Below are positions 43,148 through 52,123 of a stretch of DNA of 64,000 nucleotides, piece by piece (within the stretch, counting starts at the first letter, position 1; the number at the start of each line of letters is the position of its first letter). The stretch is from DAIDKA01 sp036267975. GTDB lineage: Bacteria > Pseudomonadota > Gammaproteobacteria > Steroidobacterales > Steroidobacteraceae. The position numbers and the translations under genes were made by a program. The DNA lies in contig DATAVA010000027.1 in the NCBI GenBank assembly GCA_036267975.1, forward strand, positions 1 to 64,000, in the 5' to 3' direction. The notes below the pieces were generated by a model. It did not search any database. It was not told where the DNA came from and worked only from the letters and a program-made list of their open reading frames with translations.

Positions 43148-44524
43148 TCAGGACACGCCAGGCGGTGCGGGACTGTCCGCCATCACGCTCTGAAGTGCGG
43201 CGAGGCTGCCGTCGAAATCCACGCGCGTGCGCATATCCTGCTGCAGGAAGCGCTCGAGCTTCGGCCAAATGGCGATGGCGGCATCAATGCGCGGGTCGCT
43301 GCCGCGCTGGTAGGCGCCGATCGCAATCAGGTCACGATTCTGTTCATACGTCGCCAGCTGCTGCCGGAAGCGGCGCGCCAGCTCGTAGTGCTCGGGCGGC
43401 ACGATTTCGTGCATGGCCCGGCTGACTGAGGCTTCCACGTCGATCGCGGGGTAGCGACCGCCTTCGGCGATCCGACGCGACAGCACGATGTGGCCATCGA
43501 GAATGGCGCGCGCCGCATCGACTATCGGATCGTTCTGGTCATCGCCCTCGGCGAGCACCGTGTAAAATGCGGTGATGGAACCGCTGCCCTGCAGGCCGTT
43601 GCCGGCGCGCTCCACCAGCTGCGGCAGCCGCGCGAACACCGAGGGCGGATAGCCCTTGGTGGCCGGGGCCTCGCCGATGGCGAGCCCGATCTCGCGCTGC
43701 GCCTGGGCGAAGCGGGTCAGCGAGTCCATGATCAGCAGTACGCTGTTGCCGCGATCCCTGAAATATTCGGCCACGGCCGTGGCCAGCCACGCACCGTGCA
43801 GGCGCATCAGGGGCGGGGTGTCCGCGGGAGCGGCGACCACCACGGCGCGTTGCCGGTCCTCCGGTCCGAGTATACGATCGACGAATTCCTTCACTTCCCG
43901 GCCGCGCTCGCCGATCAGGCCGACTACGATCACATCGGCGCTGGTATAGCGCGACATCATTCCCAGCAGCACGCTCTTGCCCACGCCGCTACCGGCGAAC
44001 AGGCCGATGCGCTGACCACGGCCCACGGTCAGCAGGCTGTTGATGGTGCGCACGCCAACATCCAGTGATTGCGAAATGGGTTGACGGCCGAGGGGATTCA
44101 TCGGCACGCCGGTGAGGCGTACCATCTCGTCGCAATTGAGAGGTCCCAATCCATCGAGCGGCTGGGCGGCACCGTCGATGATGCGTCCCAGCAACTGCGG
44201 TCCGACGGCGACCGTGCCCGCCCGCTGACGCGGAACGACGCGCGCGTTCGGGCCCAGACCATGCGGATCGCCGGTTGGCATCAGGTACAGACGCTCGCCG
44301 GAGAAGCCGACCACTTCAGCTTCGATGGTCGCGCCATCGGTCGTGGTGACGTCACAGCTGTCGCCGATGGAGGCCTGACATCCGATTGCCTCCAGCGCCA
44401 GACCCACCATGCGTGTGAGGCTGCCCTGCACCGGCGGCGGTGGCAGGCGCTCGATCTGGCGCACGCAGCGGGCCAGTGAGTCCCGCAGCCGGATGTTGCC
44501 GGGCGGGGCCTCGGTTGCACTCAT
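43148..44524 (-). CDS. fliI: Flagellum-specific ATPase FliI
   Basis: FliI is the export ATPase. The 458-residue protein has the P-loop GLFAGSGVGKSVLLGMM, the VGLIGERGREVKEFV segment, Walker B LLIMDSLTRFAQAQREI and the family ending with the GSDPRIDAAIAIWPKLERFL pattern. It starts within the last bases of fliH (four-base overlap) and is followed by fliJ. Confidence 0.97.
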   Translation of the reverse strand: MSATEAPPGNIRLRDSLARCVRQIERLPPPPVQGSLTRMVGLALEAIGCQASIGDSCDVTTTDGATIEAEVVGFSGERLYLMPTGDPHGLGPNARVVPRQRAGTVAVGPQLLGRIIDGAAQPLDGLGPLNCDEMVRLTGVPMNPLGRQPISQSLDVGVRTINSLLTVGRGQRIGLFAGSGVGKSVLLGMMSRYTSADVIVVGLIGERGREVKEFVDRILGPEDRQRAVVVAAPADTPPLMRLHGAWLATAVAEYFRDRGNSVLLIMDSLTRFAQAQREIGLAIGEAPATKGYPPSVFARLPQLVERAGNGLQGSGSITAFYTVLAEGDDQNDPIVDAARAILDGHIVLSRRIAEGGRYPAIDVEASVSRAMHEIVPPEHYELARRFRQQLATYEQNRDLIAIGAYQRGSDPRIDAAIAIWPKLERFLQQDMRTRVDFDGSLAALQSVMADSPAPPGVS

Positions 44525-45204
44525 GATTCGGTGCCCTCCGGGCTTGGGCTCGCCTCATCAGCTGAGCGCGCGCCGGCCCGTTCCTCACCGAGCATGCTGC
44601 TGATCATGGCGTTGACGCGGCTTTCGAGCCGGGCGTCGATCTGTGAATTCTCCGAGCGCACCAGGCAGCCGCCGCGGGAGAGGGTAGGATCCTCGACGAC
44701 GCTCCAGGCGCGTTCCTGGCCGGCCGTTGCCAGCCGCTCCGCGACTGCCGCCGCGTCCTCCGGATGCAGATGCACGCGCACGTCGCGCGCCGCCGCCGGT
44801 AGCCGGCCCACGGCCTCGCGGATCAATGCGGCAATCTGTCCCGGATCGGCCTTCAACTCGCGGCGTGCGAGCTGCTTGCCGACCGCCAGCGCCAGCAGCA
44901 CCAGCTGATGTTCAACTTCGCCTTCCAGCGTCGGCAGTGGCCGTGACAGCTGGTTGAGGATGGCATCCAGTCGCGCCACCTGCGCGGCGAGTGCCTCGTT
45001 CTGCTTCTGCAATTCGGCGCGTCCGGCGCTGACGCCGGCCTGGTAGCCACGGTCCATTTCCGCCTGGCGGGCGCCGTCGTTGGCGCGCGCGGCCTCGGCA
45101 TCACGCGCGCGTGAGTCGCGGCGCAGGCCGACGATCGGACCGTCGACATTCGGCAAAGACCACAGCTCGGCCACCGTCGCGCGGCTTCGGGTGCTATCAG
45201 ACAA
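44521..45204 (-). CDS. fliH: Flagellar assembly protein FliH
   Basis: FliH regulates FliI and tethers it to FliN. The TTG at 45204 follows GGGAG by six bases and gives 227 residues beginning with SDSTRSRATVAELWSLP; longer forms only translate fliG in another frame. It has the Ala/Glu/Gln-rich coiled region with GYQAGVSAGRAELQ and the C-terminal domain VGKQLARRELKADPGQIAAL and VHLHPEDAAAV. It overlaps fliG by eight bases. Confidence 0.92.
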   Translation of the reverse strand: MSDSTRSRATVAELWSLPNVDGPIVGLRRDSRARDAEAARANDGARQAEMDRGYQAGVSAGRAELQKQNEALAAQVARLDAILNQLSRPLPTLEGEVEHQLVLLALAVGKQLARRELKADPGQIAALIREAVGRLPAAARDVRVHLHPEDAAAVAERLATAGQERAWSVVEDPTLSRGGCLVRSENSQIDARLESRVNAMISSMLGEERAGARSADEASPSPEGTES

Positions 45205-46207
45205 ACGCTTCTCCCTTGCCGCCCAGTGCGATGGTGCCTTCCTCGGCGAGCTTGCGGGCCACGGCCAGGATTTCCTTCTGCGCGGCCTCGACGTAGGCGA
45301 GTCGTACCGGGCCCTTCGCTTCGAGGTCATCGCGCAGCATTTCAGCGGCACGCTGGGACATATTCTTGAAGATCTTCTGCTTCAGGGGCTCATCGCAACC
45401 CTTCAGCGCCAACAGCAGCTGATCGCCCTGTACCTGGCGCAGGATCTCCTGCAGACCGCGGTCATCGACATCGATGAGATTGTCGAATACGAACACCAGG
45501 TCCTGGATGCGGGCACCGAGCGCCGAATCAGCGTTGGTGATGTGTTCCATGACACTGGACTCGATGGCTGGTTCGAGCGCATTGATGATATTGGCCGCCG
45601 CCTTTTCGCCGCCGAGTTCGGAGGTGCGGCTGGAAGTGCTGGCGAAGCTCTTCTCAATGACCTCGTCGAGCTCCGAGAGGGCGGCCGGCTGCACGCCGTC
45701 CAAGGTCGCGATGCGCATCATGACGTCCGCGTGCAGGTTGGCCGGCAGCTGCCGCATGACATCGGCCGCCATGTCCGGCTCCAGGTACGCCAGCACGATG
45801 GCAATGATCTGCGGGTGTTCGTTGTGGATGACTTCGGCGACGCTGCGCGAGTCCATCCATTTGAGCGTCTCCAGCCCCTTGTTGGGCAAGCCGACGTTGA
45901 TGCGTTCGATGACGTTGGCGGCTTTTTCCTCACCGAGCGCATTGGTCATGACATTGCGCAGAAACTCGTCCACGCCAACGCCTACCGAGGTCTGGCGTGC
46001 GACGCCATTCGAGAATTCAGACAACACGCCGCTTACCTCCTCGCGTGACACATTCTGCAGCTGCGCCATGGCGGCGCCGATTTTCTGCACTTCGCGTGCG
46101 CCCATGTGCTTGAGCACCTGCGCGGCCTCGTGCTCGCCGAGGGTGAGCAGCAGGATCGCGGCGCGTTCGGTACCGTTGCGGTCATCCTTGGCGGCTTCCT
46201 CACTCAT
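45197..46207 (-). CDS. fliG: Flagellar switch protein FliG
   Basis: FliG is the torque-generating C-ring subunit. At 336 residues it has the usual three domains: an N-terminal part with AAILLLTLGEHEAAQVLKHM, a middle with the EHPQIIAIVLAYLEPDMAAD motif, and the C-terminal domain with MSQRAAEMLRDDLEAKGPVR, whose charged residues face the stator. It overlaps fliF by eight bases. Confidence 0.97.
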   Translation of the reverse strand: MSEEAAKDDRNGTERAAILLLTLGEHEAAQVLKHMGAREVQKIGAAMAQLQNVSREEVSGVLSEFSNGVARQTSVGVGVDEFLRNVMTNALGEEKAANVIERINVGLPNKGLETLKWMDSRSVAEVIHNEHPQIIAIVLAYLEPDMAADVMRQLPANLHADVMMRIATLDGVQPAALSELDEVIEKSFASTSSRTSELGGEKAAANIINALEPAIESSVMEHITNADSALGARIQDLVFVFDNLIDVDDRGLQEILRQVQGDQLLLALKGCDEPLKQKIFKNMSQRAAEMLRDDLEAKGPVRLAYVEAAQKEILAVARKLAEEGTIALGGKGEAFV

Positions 46208-47930
46208 CGACGGACACCCAGTTGCGCACTACCTGCGCGACGCGCTTCGGATCCTGGTTCACCAGCGCGCGGGCATTGGTAATCTGTTGGTCATAGGGCA
46301 CGGCGGGGGCGGCCGGTGCCGCGGCATGGCCGCCGCCGGCCGCGTCGCCCACGTACCCTTGCTGTTGCATGCCACCGGCCAGGGCGGCGGCCGCGCCGCC
46401 ACCGCTGATCGCGACCGGATCGCCTGATGCGCTCAGCAGGCCCCGGCTCTGCGCCGAGGGCATCAGAGCCTTGATCATCGGCCGCAGCACCGCCAGCGAC
46501 AGCACCAGCAGCACGATCACACCGGCTACGAGTTTCGCCATGTCACGGAACAACGGGGTTTCCCATAGGGCCACCTTTTCAAGTGGCGCATCGGCCGGCA
46601 CCGGTTCGCTGCGGAAGGAGGCGTTGACTACATTGACGCTGTCGCCGCGCGCCTGGTCAAAGCCGACCGCGTCCTTCACCAAGGTGGTGATGTGTGCCAG
46701 TTCGGCGTCAGTCAGCGGACGGCCCTTGACGGGCTTGCCGTCCTTGCCGGTCACCGGCATGTCGTCCACTACGACCGCGACCGTGAGCCGCTTGAGCTGT
46801 CCGGCCGGTTGGCGCGTATACGCCACGGTGCGGTCGATTTCATAGTTCTTGGTGCTCTGCGTGGCGGTGCTGTCCGGGCCGCTGGAAGCACTGGCCGCCG
46901 CATCTGCGGTGGCCGGTACCTGGCCGGCGGGGGTGGCCGCTGCGGTCGCAGGTGGCTTGTTCGGCGGCGGCGGCTGTGCGACGCCGGCGGCGGGCGGCTG
47001 ATTGCTCAGTGCGCCGGGTACGCCGCCGCTTTGCGACCCATCGCGACTGCTGGTCTGCGATTGCTGTTCGCTGCGCACGATCTGGCTACCCGGCGTGTAG
47101 TTCTCGGTGGCCTGTTCGGTGCTCGAGCTGTCCACCTGGGCGACGACCTGTGCACGCACGCGTCCGGCACCGACGATGGGCGTGACGATCGCCTCGATGC
47201 GCTGCTCGTAGTCATCCTCCATGCGCTGCACGACCTGGAAGCGTTCTTCGCGCAACGAGGAGTCATCGCTGCCCTGTGGTGTGGTCAGCAGGTGGCCCTG
47301 CTGGTCAATCACCGTGACCTGGTTGGAATGCAGGTCCGGAACACTGGAGGCGACCAGGTTGACGATGGCCTGTACCTGCTCCTGCTCGAGCCGGCGACCC
47401 GGTTTGAGCTGCACGAATACGGAGGCACTGCCGTCACGCTGATCGCGAATGAACGCGGACTGTCGCGGAACGGCCAGGTGCACCCGGGCACCGTCGATGG
47501 GACGCAGGCTCGCAATGGTGTGTGCAAGCTCAGTCTCCATCGCGTGCTGATAGCGGGCGTTCTCCACGAACTGACTGACGCCCAGGCCGGCATCCTTGGT
47601 CATCATGGCGAAGCCATTGTCGTTGTCCGGCAGGCCCTGACCGGCGAGCTTCAGGCGCGCCTCGCTCAGGCGCTCGGAGGGCACCATGAGGGCGTTGGAT
47701 CCGGCCTCCAGCCGGTACGGAATGGTGGCGGCATCGAGTGCCTGCGTAACCTGTGCCTGATCGTCAGTCGCGAGATTCGCATAGAGCATGCTGTAGGTGG
47801 GACCGCGCGACCACAGCACCACGGCAACGCCGGCGGCGACCGCAGCGGCAATACCCACCAGCAACAGGATCGGGCGCAGGCCTGCGGTCCAGCGCGGATA
47901 AATCACTTCGGCATTCGTCGCCGTACTCAC
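46200..47930 (-). CDS. fliF: Flagellar MS-ring protein FliF
   Basis: FliF forms the MS ring. The 576-residue protein starts at GTG 47930 behind GGAG. It has two membrane helices (about 18-38 and 455-475) around a periplasmic part with LYANLATDDQAQVTQAL, VPSERLSEARLKLAGQGLP and ARVHLAVPRQSAFI. The C-terminal FliG-binding tail carries VAQVVRNWVSVDE. Ala/Pro/Gly-rich inserts lie at about 305-360. Confidence 0.97.
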   Translation of the reverse strand: MSTATNAEVIYPRWTAGLRPILLLVGIAAAVAAGVAVVLWSRGPTYSMLYANLATDDQAQVTQALDAATIPYRLEAGSNALMVPSERLSEARLKLAGQGLPDNDNGFAMMTKDAGLGVSQFVENARYQHAMETELAHTIASLRPIDGARVHLAVPRQSAFIRDQRDGSASVFVQLKPGRRLEQEQVQAIVNLVASSVPDLHSNQVTVIDQQGHLLTTPQGSDDSSLREERFQVVQRMEDDYEQRIEAIVTPIVGAGRVRAQVVAQVDSSSTEQATENYTPGSQIVRSEQQSQTSSRDGSQSGGVPGALSNQPPAAGVAQPPPPNKPPATAAATPAGQVPATADAAASASSGPDSTATQSTKNYEIDRTVAYTRQPAGQLKRLTVAVVVDDMPVTGKDGKPVKGRPLTDAELAHITTLVKDAVGFDQARGDSVNVVNASFRSEPVPADAPLEKVALWETPLFRDMAKLVAGVIVLLVLSLAVLRPMIKALMPSAQSRGLLSASGDPVAISGGGAAAALAGGMQQQGYVGDAAGGGHAAAPAAPAVPYDQQITNARALVNQDPKRVAQVVRNWVSVDE

Positions 47931-47986
47931 AGTGAACTCCAGGAATTGTTTGTCTTAATAGCCATGAATTGCCCGTCGCGTTCCCG

Positions 47987-48349
47987 TTACATCTGCATGT
48001 TCATGATGTCCGTGTACGCACTGATCAGGCGGTTGCGTACTTCGGTCACCGCACGAAAGGTCAGATTCGCCTTGTTCGCCTCGAGCATTACCGTCGGCAG
48101 ATCCACTCCCGGTGCGCCGCGCTCGAACTTATCGGCGATATCGTTTGCGCGCAGCTCGGTCTGATTGGCCTGCTCAAGACCGCTGCGCATCAGCGTCGCG
48201 AAGCTACTGGCGGCGCCGGAGGCTGGCGCCGTGCCGGAGGCCGCCGCCGCATCGTTGGTGAGTCCGGCGGGTCTGATGCCCGGGGACTGCGTCTGCGCAG
48301 CGAGGCTGCGGATCTGGGAGAGGACCTGGTCAATCTGTAGCTGGCTCAT
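47987..48349 (-). CDS. fliE: Flagellar hook-basal body protein FliE
   Basis: FliE joins the MS ring to the rod. The 120-residue protein has an N-terminal helix (IDQVLSQIRSLAAQTQ), an Ala-rich linker, and the conserved C-terminal half FATLMRSGLEQANQTELRAND and VMLEANKANLTFRAVTEVRN, ending AYTDIMNMQM. It follows the FleR-like gene by 15 bases with no promoter seen, so it is likely transcribed with it. Confidence 0.95.
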   Translation of the reverse strand: MSQLQIDQVLSQIRSLAAQTQSPGIRPAGLTNDAAAASGTAPASGAASSFATLMRSGLEQANQTELRANDIADKFERGAPGVDLPTVMLEANKANLTFRAVTEVRNRLISAYTDIMNMQM

Positions 48350-48364
48350 GGTGGGCTCCGCCGC

Positions 48365-49468
48365 TCAAACCGCGGGAACATCAATGCCCGCTGCGCGCAG
48401 TCGGGCGAGTTTGTAACGCAAGGTTCGTGGCGAGATGCCCAGGCGTTCGGCGATCTCGCGACGCGTGCTGCTGCCATTGCGCAGCGCATCGAGAATCACG
48501 TTGCGTTCGACCTGTCCGAGCGAATCGGCCAGTGACCCGGCCGGCGAACCGGAAACATCACCCGCGCCCGGGGGCTCAGCGATGACCGCTTCTGCGGGGC
48601 CCGGCGCCAGGGCGGCGACCGCCGCGGCGACGGCGACGGGGGCGGTGCTGGCCGCGACCCGCACCTCCGGTGCTGGTTCGAATTGAATGTGCTCCGGTCC
48701 GATGACCGGGCCATTGACCAGGATCAGGGCGCGCTGCAGCAGATTGTCGAGTTCGCGCACGTTGCCTGGCCAGGAGTAGGTGAGCAGCAACTGTGCCGCT
48801 TCGGCGCCGAGTGCCGGGATCAGCTCCCCGACGCGCGAGCGCGAGCCCAGCAGCTGCATGGCGAGCGGCAGGATGTCGTCGCGTCGCTCGCGCAGCGGCG
48901 CAAGCCCGAGAGGAAATACATTCAAACGGTAGTAGAGATCCTCGCGGAAGCGTCCGGCAGCGACTTCTTCGCGCAGCCGACGATTGGTGGTGGCCAGCAC
49001 CCGCAGCTCAAGGGGTATCGGAGTACGGCCGCCGAGGCGTTCCACCTCGCGCTCCTGCAGCACCCGCAGCAGCTTCGCCTGCAGGCTCAGTGGCATTTCG
49101 GTAATTTCATCCAGCAGCAGGGTGCCACCCTGTGCCTGTTCGAACTTGCCGGGATGCGTCGTGTGAGCGCCGGTGAAGGCGCCACGCTCATAGCCGAACA
49201 GAATGGCTTCGAGCATGTTTTCCGGGATCGCCGCGCAGTTCACGGCCACGAACGGTCCGTTGCTGCGTGTCGAGAAACGGTGCACGAAGCGGGCCAGCAC
49301 TTCTTTGCCGGTGCCGGACTCGCCCACGATGAGCACGGTGCAGTCGCTGGCGGCCACGCGGCGCGCCAGTTCGAGCAGACGCTGCGACGAGGCGGCGCTG
49401 GCTACCGGCTGTGGTTCAAGTGCGCGCCGCGCGTTGGATGAAACCGTATTGGTGGAATCCTGGACCAT
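48365..49468 (-). CDS. Sigma-54 activator, FleR/FlrC-like, no receiver domain
   Basis: This 367-residue transcription activator should drive sigma-54 promoters of middle flagellar genes. It begins with a short unstructured segment and goes straight into the AAA+ domain (about 27-260): GESGTGKE, GAFTGA, GGTLLLDEI and LREDLYYRLNVFPL. A Pro/Ala-rich linker leads to a Fis-type helix-turn-helix (TRREIAERLGISPRTLRYKL). FleR and FlrC normally have an N-terminal receiver fed by a FleS/FlrB kinase; both are missing here. A sigma-54 promoter precedes it. Confidence 0.9.
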   Translation of the reverse strand: MVQDSTNTVSSNARRALEPQPVASAASSQRLLELARRVAASDCTVLIVGESGTGKEVLARFVHRFSTRSNGPFVAVNCAAIPENMLEAILFGYERGAFTGAHTTHPGKFEQAQGGTLLLDEITEMPLSLQAKLLRVLQEREVERLGGRTPIPLELRVLATTNRRLREEVAAGRFREDLYYRLNVFPLGLAPLRERRDDILPLAMQLLGSRSRVGELIPALGAEAAQLLLTYSWPGNVRELDNLLQRALILVNGPVIGPEHIQFEPAPEVRVAASTAPVAVAAAVAALAPGPAEAVIAEPPGAGDVSGSPAGSLADSLGQVERNVILDALRNGSSTRREIAERLGISPRTLRYKLARLRAAGIDVPAV

Positions 49469-49506
49469 TCAAACCCCGAACAGAAATGCTGTTGCGAGGG
49501 GTGTGG

Positions 49507-49522
49507 TGCAAGAGGCGTGCCC
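49507..49522 (-). promoter_or_regulatory. Sigma-54 promoter of the FleR-like gene
   Basis: GGGCACG-CCTC-TTGCA (49522-49507) matches consensus at all but the first base with exact spacing. Predicted start near 49495, 27 bases before the ATG at 49468. This suits activation by the upstream FleQ-like protein. Confidence 0.75.
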
Positions 49523-49587
49523 GGCGGCAAATTGCCATCAAAGCGTGACGACAGTCACACGGAGCGGCACCAGCTTGCCGCTTTCCG

Positions 49588-50859
49588 TCAATCTTCCGTC
49601 GCGGAATCCGGCGTGGCGAGATCGGCCGCGGCGAGTTCAGCACTCACCAGCCCGAGCTTGCGCAGTTTTTCGACGAGAGTGGTGCGTCGCAGGCCGAGCA
49701 GCCGGGCGGCGTGTGCGACGGTGCCCTTGGAGCGCTCCAGCGCCTGCTCGATCAGGCGCCGTTCGATCTGCGTCAGATGCGCGCGCAGGTCGATGCCGTC
49801 GGCCGGCAGCGTCGCCGCGTCGCCGCTGGCCGGATTCAGCTCGGCGCGCGGCAAGGGCAGGTGCGGGCCCGCTGCCTCGGCGCTTTCCAGCAAGGCACCG
49901 GGGCTCAGCAGTTCCGCGGTCTCTTCGCCGAACTGAAATTCGGGCGATAGCGGCACGTGCGAGTGCTGTTCTGCCGCGGAAATTTGCGCAGGCTCGGTGA
50001 CCGCGGTCCAGTCCGAAGGTCGGTACTTGGGCGGCAGGTCGCGGACATGGGCGACCCGGCCGGAGCAGATGATCGAGAGTCGCTCGATCAGATTGGCAAG
50101 TTCACGCACATTACCGGTCCACCGATACAGCGACAGTGCGGCCAGCGACAGGGGCGACAACTGCACCTGGCCGCGGCCCTCGGACATGTTGTGAGCGATG
50201 AAATCGCGCACCAGCAGCGGCAGATCCTCGATGCGGTCGCGCAGCGCCGGCATTTCGATCGGGAACACGTTCAGCCGGTGGAAAAGGTCCTCGCGGAAGG
50301 TGCCGTGAGCGATCGAATCCTCCAGGTTGCGATGGGTGGCCGCGATGATGCGCACATTGCAGCGCACCTGCACGTGATTGCCGACGCGTTCGAAGATCCG
50401 TTCCTGCAGAACCCGCAGCAGTTTGACCTGCATCGTCGGGCTCATGTCGCCGATCTCATCGAGGAACAGCGTGCCGCCCTCGGCGATTTCGAAGCGGCCC
50501 TTGCGGGTGGCCACGGCACCCGTGAAGGCGCCTTTTTCGTGGCCGAAGAGTTCTGATTCCAGCAGTTCGGCAGGGATGGCGCCACAATTGACGGCAACGA
50601 ACGGCCGTTGGCGACGCGGACTCAGATCGTGGATGGCGCGGGCGGCGACTTCCTTGCCAGTGCCGGACTCGCCGAGAATGAGAGCGGTGGAGTCATGTTC
50701 GGCGACCTGGCGGATCAGCGAGATGACGTCGCGGATGGCGAAGGAGGTGCCAGTCGGCAGCCGCACCCGTACGCGCTCTTCGGTGCGCAGTATCACGGGT
50801 GGTTCACGACCCACTTCCCGGTGCAATCCCGGGACAACGGCCATTTCGGGCGCCGCCAT
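49588..50859 (-). CDS. fleQ: Flagellar master regulator, FleQ/FlrA-like, no N-terminal receiver
   Basis: FleQ activates sigma-54 flagellar promoters and in Pseudomonas responds to cyclic di-GMP and FleN. The ATG at 50859, behind GGGAG, gives 423 residues; a TTG at 50871 is less likely. The AAA+ domain starts by about residue 35 (GESGTGKE, GAFTGA, GGTLFLDEIGDM), followed by FSRPQ-type linker sequence and a FleQ-like end: GIDLRAHLTQIERRLIEQAL and AARLLGLRRTTLVEKLRKLGL. FleQ usually carries about 140 residues before the AAA+ domain; these are absent. No clear promoter was found upstream. Confidence 0.85.
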   Translation of the reverse strand: MAAPEMAVVPGLHREVGREPPVILRTEERVRVRLPTGTSFAIRDVISLIRQVAEHDSTALILGESGTGKEVAARAIHDLSPRRQRPFVAVNCGAIPAELLESELFGHEKGAFTGAVATRKGRFEIAEGGTLFLDEIGDMSPTMQVKLLRVLQERIFERVGNHVQVRCNVRIIAATHRNLEDSIAHGTFREDLFHRLNVFPIEMPALRDRIEDLPLLVRDFIAHNMSEGRGQVQLSPLSLAALSLYRWTGNVRELANLIERLSIICSGRVAHVRDLPPKYRPSDWTAVTEPAQISAAEQHSHVPLSPEFQFGEETAELLSPGALLESAEAAGPHLPLPRAELNPASGDAATLPADGIDLRAHLTQIERRLIEQALERSKGTVAHAARLLGLRRTTLVEKLRKLGLVSAELAAADLATPDSATED

Positions 50860-51055
50860 CAAATCTCCCAAAGCATCTGTGCAGCTGACGGTTTTTTCTC
50901 AACAATTGCCCGCCAATATAAAGAACCGGGGACCATGGTGAGTAGGCGGCGCGCGCAAGCCGTGACTCCAATCACACTTGATCGGGTAGGGAGCGTGACG
51001 CGGCGCGGGCACACGGCCCGCAGGGTAGCGCATCCGCATCGAACCTGCCGTGCGA

Positions 51056-51616
51056 TCAGTCGTTGCGGGGCTGGCGGATGCCGGCAACGTGGCGGCGATG
51101 ATGGCGGAAAATCAGCCGCTCGAGCAGATCGGCGACCGGTTCGCCGACCGGTGCGAAGCGCACGGTGGCCTCCGCGGCTGCGGTGACCTCTGCAAGGGTG
51201 CCCGGCAGCCGCAGCGGCTCGGCCAGAAAATCGCGCAGATGGATCTCGACGATCCCATGGCTACCCGCCGGCGGCAGCGGTGCGGTGCAGTGCCATACCG
51301 CGCCGTGTGCGTTGAAACGGATGGCCACCGCAGCGGGCTGGGGCCGATTGGCCACCAGCAGCTGGCCCACCAGGTCGAGCAGCAGGTTGATCTTGAAATC
51401 CAGTCGCATCAGATCCGGCGTCGCTTCATCGGGCTTGTCGGATACACCGTGATCTTCGATGGCCGCGAGCGCCTGCAGCAGCCGGACATTGCGTTCGCTG
51501 AAGCTGGCCGCCAGGACCGTATCGACCGATCCGCTGAGCGGCACCCACTTGACCGGGCGAACTTCCTCGTAGGCCAGTTCGTTGTAGAGAACTACTGTAT
51601 CGGAACCATCGAACAT
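51056..51616 (-). CDS. Atypical PilZ (tPilZ-like) protein
   Basis: The 186-residue protein has an N-terminal segment YNELAYEEVRPVKWVPLSG, a helical region with MRLDFKINLLLDLVGQLL, then a PilZ-like beta barrel with AVAIRFNAHGAVW, GIVEIHLRDFLAEPLRLPG and ADLLERLIFRHHRRHVA. This order resembles the tetrameric PilZ family known from Xanthomonas. The canonical cyclic-di-GMP motifs RxxxR and [DN]xSxxG are not evident, so ligand binding is doubtful. It overlaps the fliS-like gene by 25 bases and shares its FliA promoter. Role in motility is inferred from context. Confidence 0.75.
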   Translation of the reverse strand: MFDGSDTVVLYNELAYEEVRPVKWVPLSGSVDTVLAASFSERNVRLLQALAAIEDHGVSDKPDEATPDLMRLDFKINLLLDLVGQLLVANRPQPAAVAIRFNAHGAVWHCTAPLPPAGSHGIVEIHLRDFLAEPLRLPGTLAEVTAAAEATVRFAPVGEPVADLLERLIFRHHRRHVAGIRQPRND

Positions 51617-52059
51617 GGACCGGGGCTCCAGATCTGCACGGCTGTTGCGGAACCGTGGGTGGGCTTCATACGGGCTGCTGCGGGCAGGGCAAACCAGGCG
51701 GCCCGCACCTCCTTGAGCAGATGCCAGACCTCATCGAGGGGTGCGCGGCACCTGGCAGCGGCTGCGAGACCTACTCGCTGGCCGGCGTAATCGTACAGCT
51801 CGGCGAGATTGGCTGCGAGCGGATCGCCGCCCAGAACATCGACGTTATCACGCAGCGCCTGCAGCAGCTGGCAGGTGGCAAGGATCTGCCGCGTTGCATG
51901 TTGCCACTGACCCTCGAGCAGCGAGCCGCGGCCCATTTCCAGGGCGACGATGGCCCCATCGAGGACGGCGACCATGACATCGGCGCCAGCCTGCGCGGCG
52001 TCGGCGGCCGCCTGGCGCAGCGGATGGGCTGAGGACAGATTGGGATACGCGACTGACAT
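51592..52059 (-). CDS. FliS-like protein, second copy
   Basis: The 155-residue protein follows the FliS pattern: LDGAIVALEMGRGSLLEGQW, LLQALRDNVDVLGGDPLAANL then AELYDYAGQRV, and LDEVWHLLKEVRAAW (each part trimmed). It is longer at both ends than the fliS at 717-1169 and only partly similar to it. The ATG at 52059 is chosen over a TTG at 52071. A FliA promoter with near-consensus -10 lies 34 bases upstream, and the tPilZ gene overlaps its end. It may be a specialised export chaperone; its client is unknown. Confidence 0.78.
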   Translation of the reverse strand: MSVAYPNLSSAHPLRQAAADAAQAGADVMVAVLDGAIVALEMGRGSLLEGQWQHATRQILATCQLLQALRDNVDVLGGDPLAANLAELYDYAGQRVGLAAAARCRAPLDEVWHLLKEVRAAWFALPAAARMKPTHGSATAVQIWSPGPCSMVPIQ

Positions 52060-52092
52060 GAATGAATGCAATCCGTGCGGGGAGGTAACCCT

Positions 52093-52119
52093 TTAACGGC
52101 GCTGCCAGGGCCAACTTGA
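52093..52119 (-). promoter_or_regulatory. Sigma-28 (FliA) promoter of the fliS2-tPilZ operon
   Basis: TCAAGTTG (52119-52112), an 11-base spacer and GCCGTTAA (52100-52093): 6/8 and 7/8 matches. The -35 octamer is identical to that of fliC and the -10 to that of the second flgM. Start predicted near 52086. Confidence 0.75.
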
Positions 52120-52123
52120 GCTG

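Noticed and set aside
50880..50935. Housekeeping promoter for fleQ
   Set aside because: A TATATT-like -10 is present, but no acceptable -35 lies 16-18 bases upstream.
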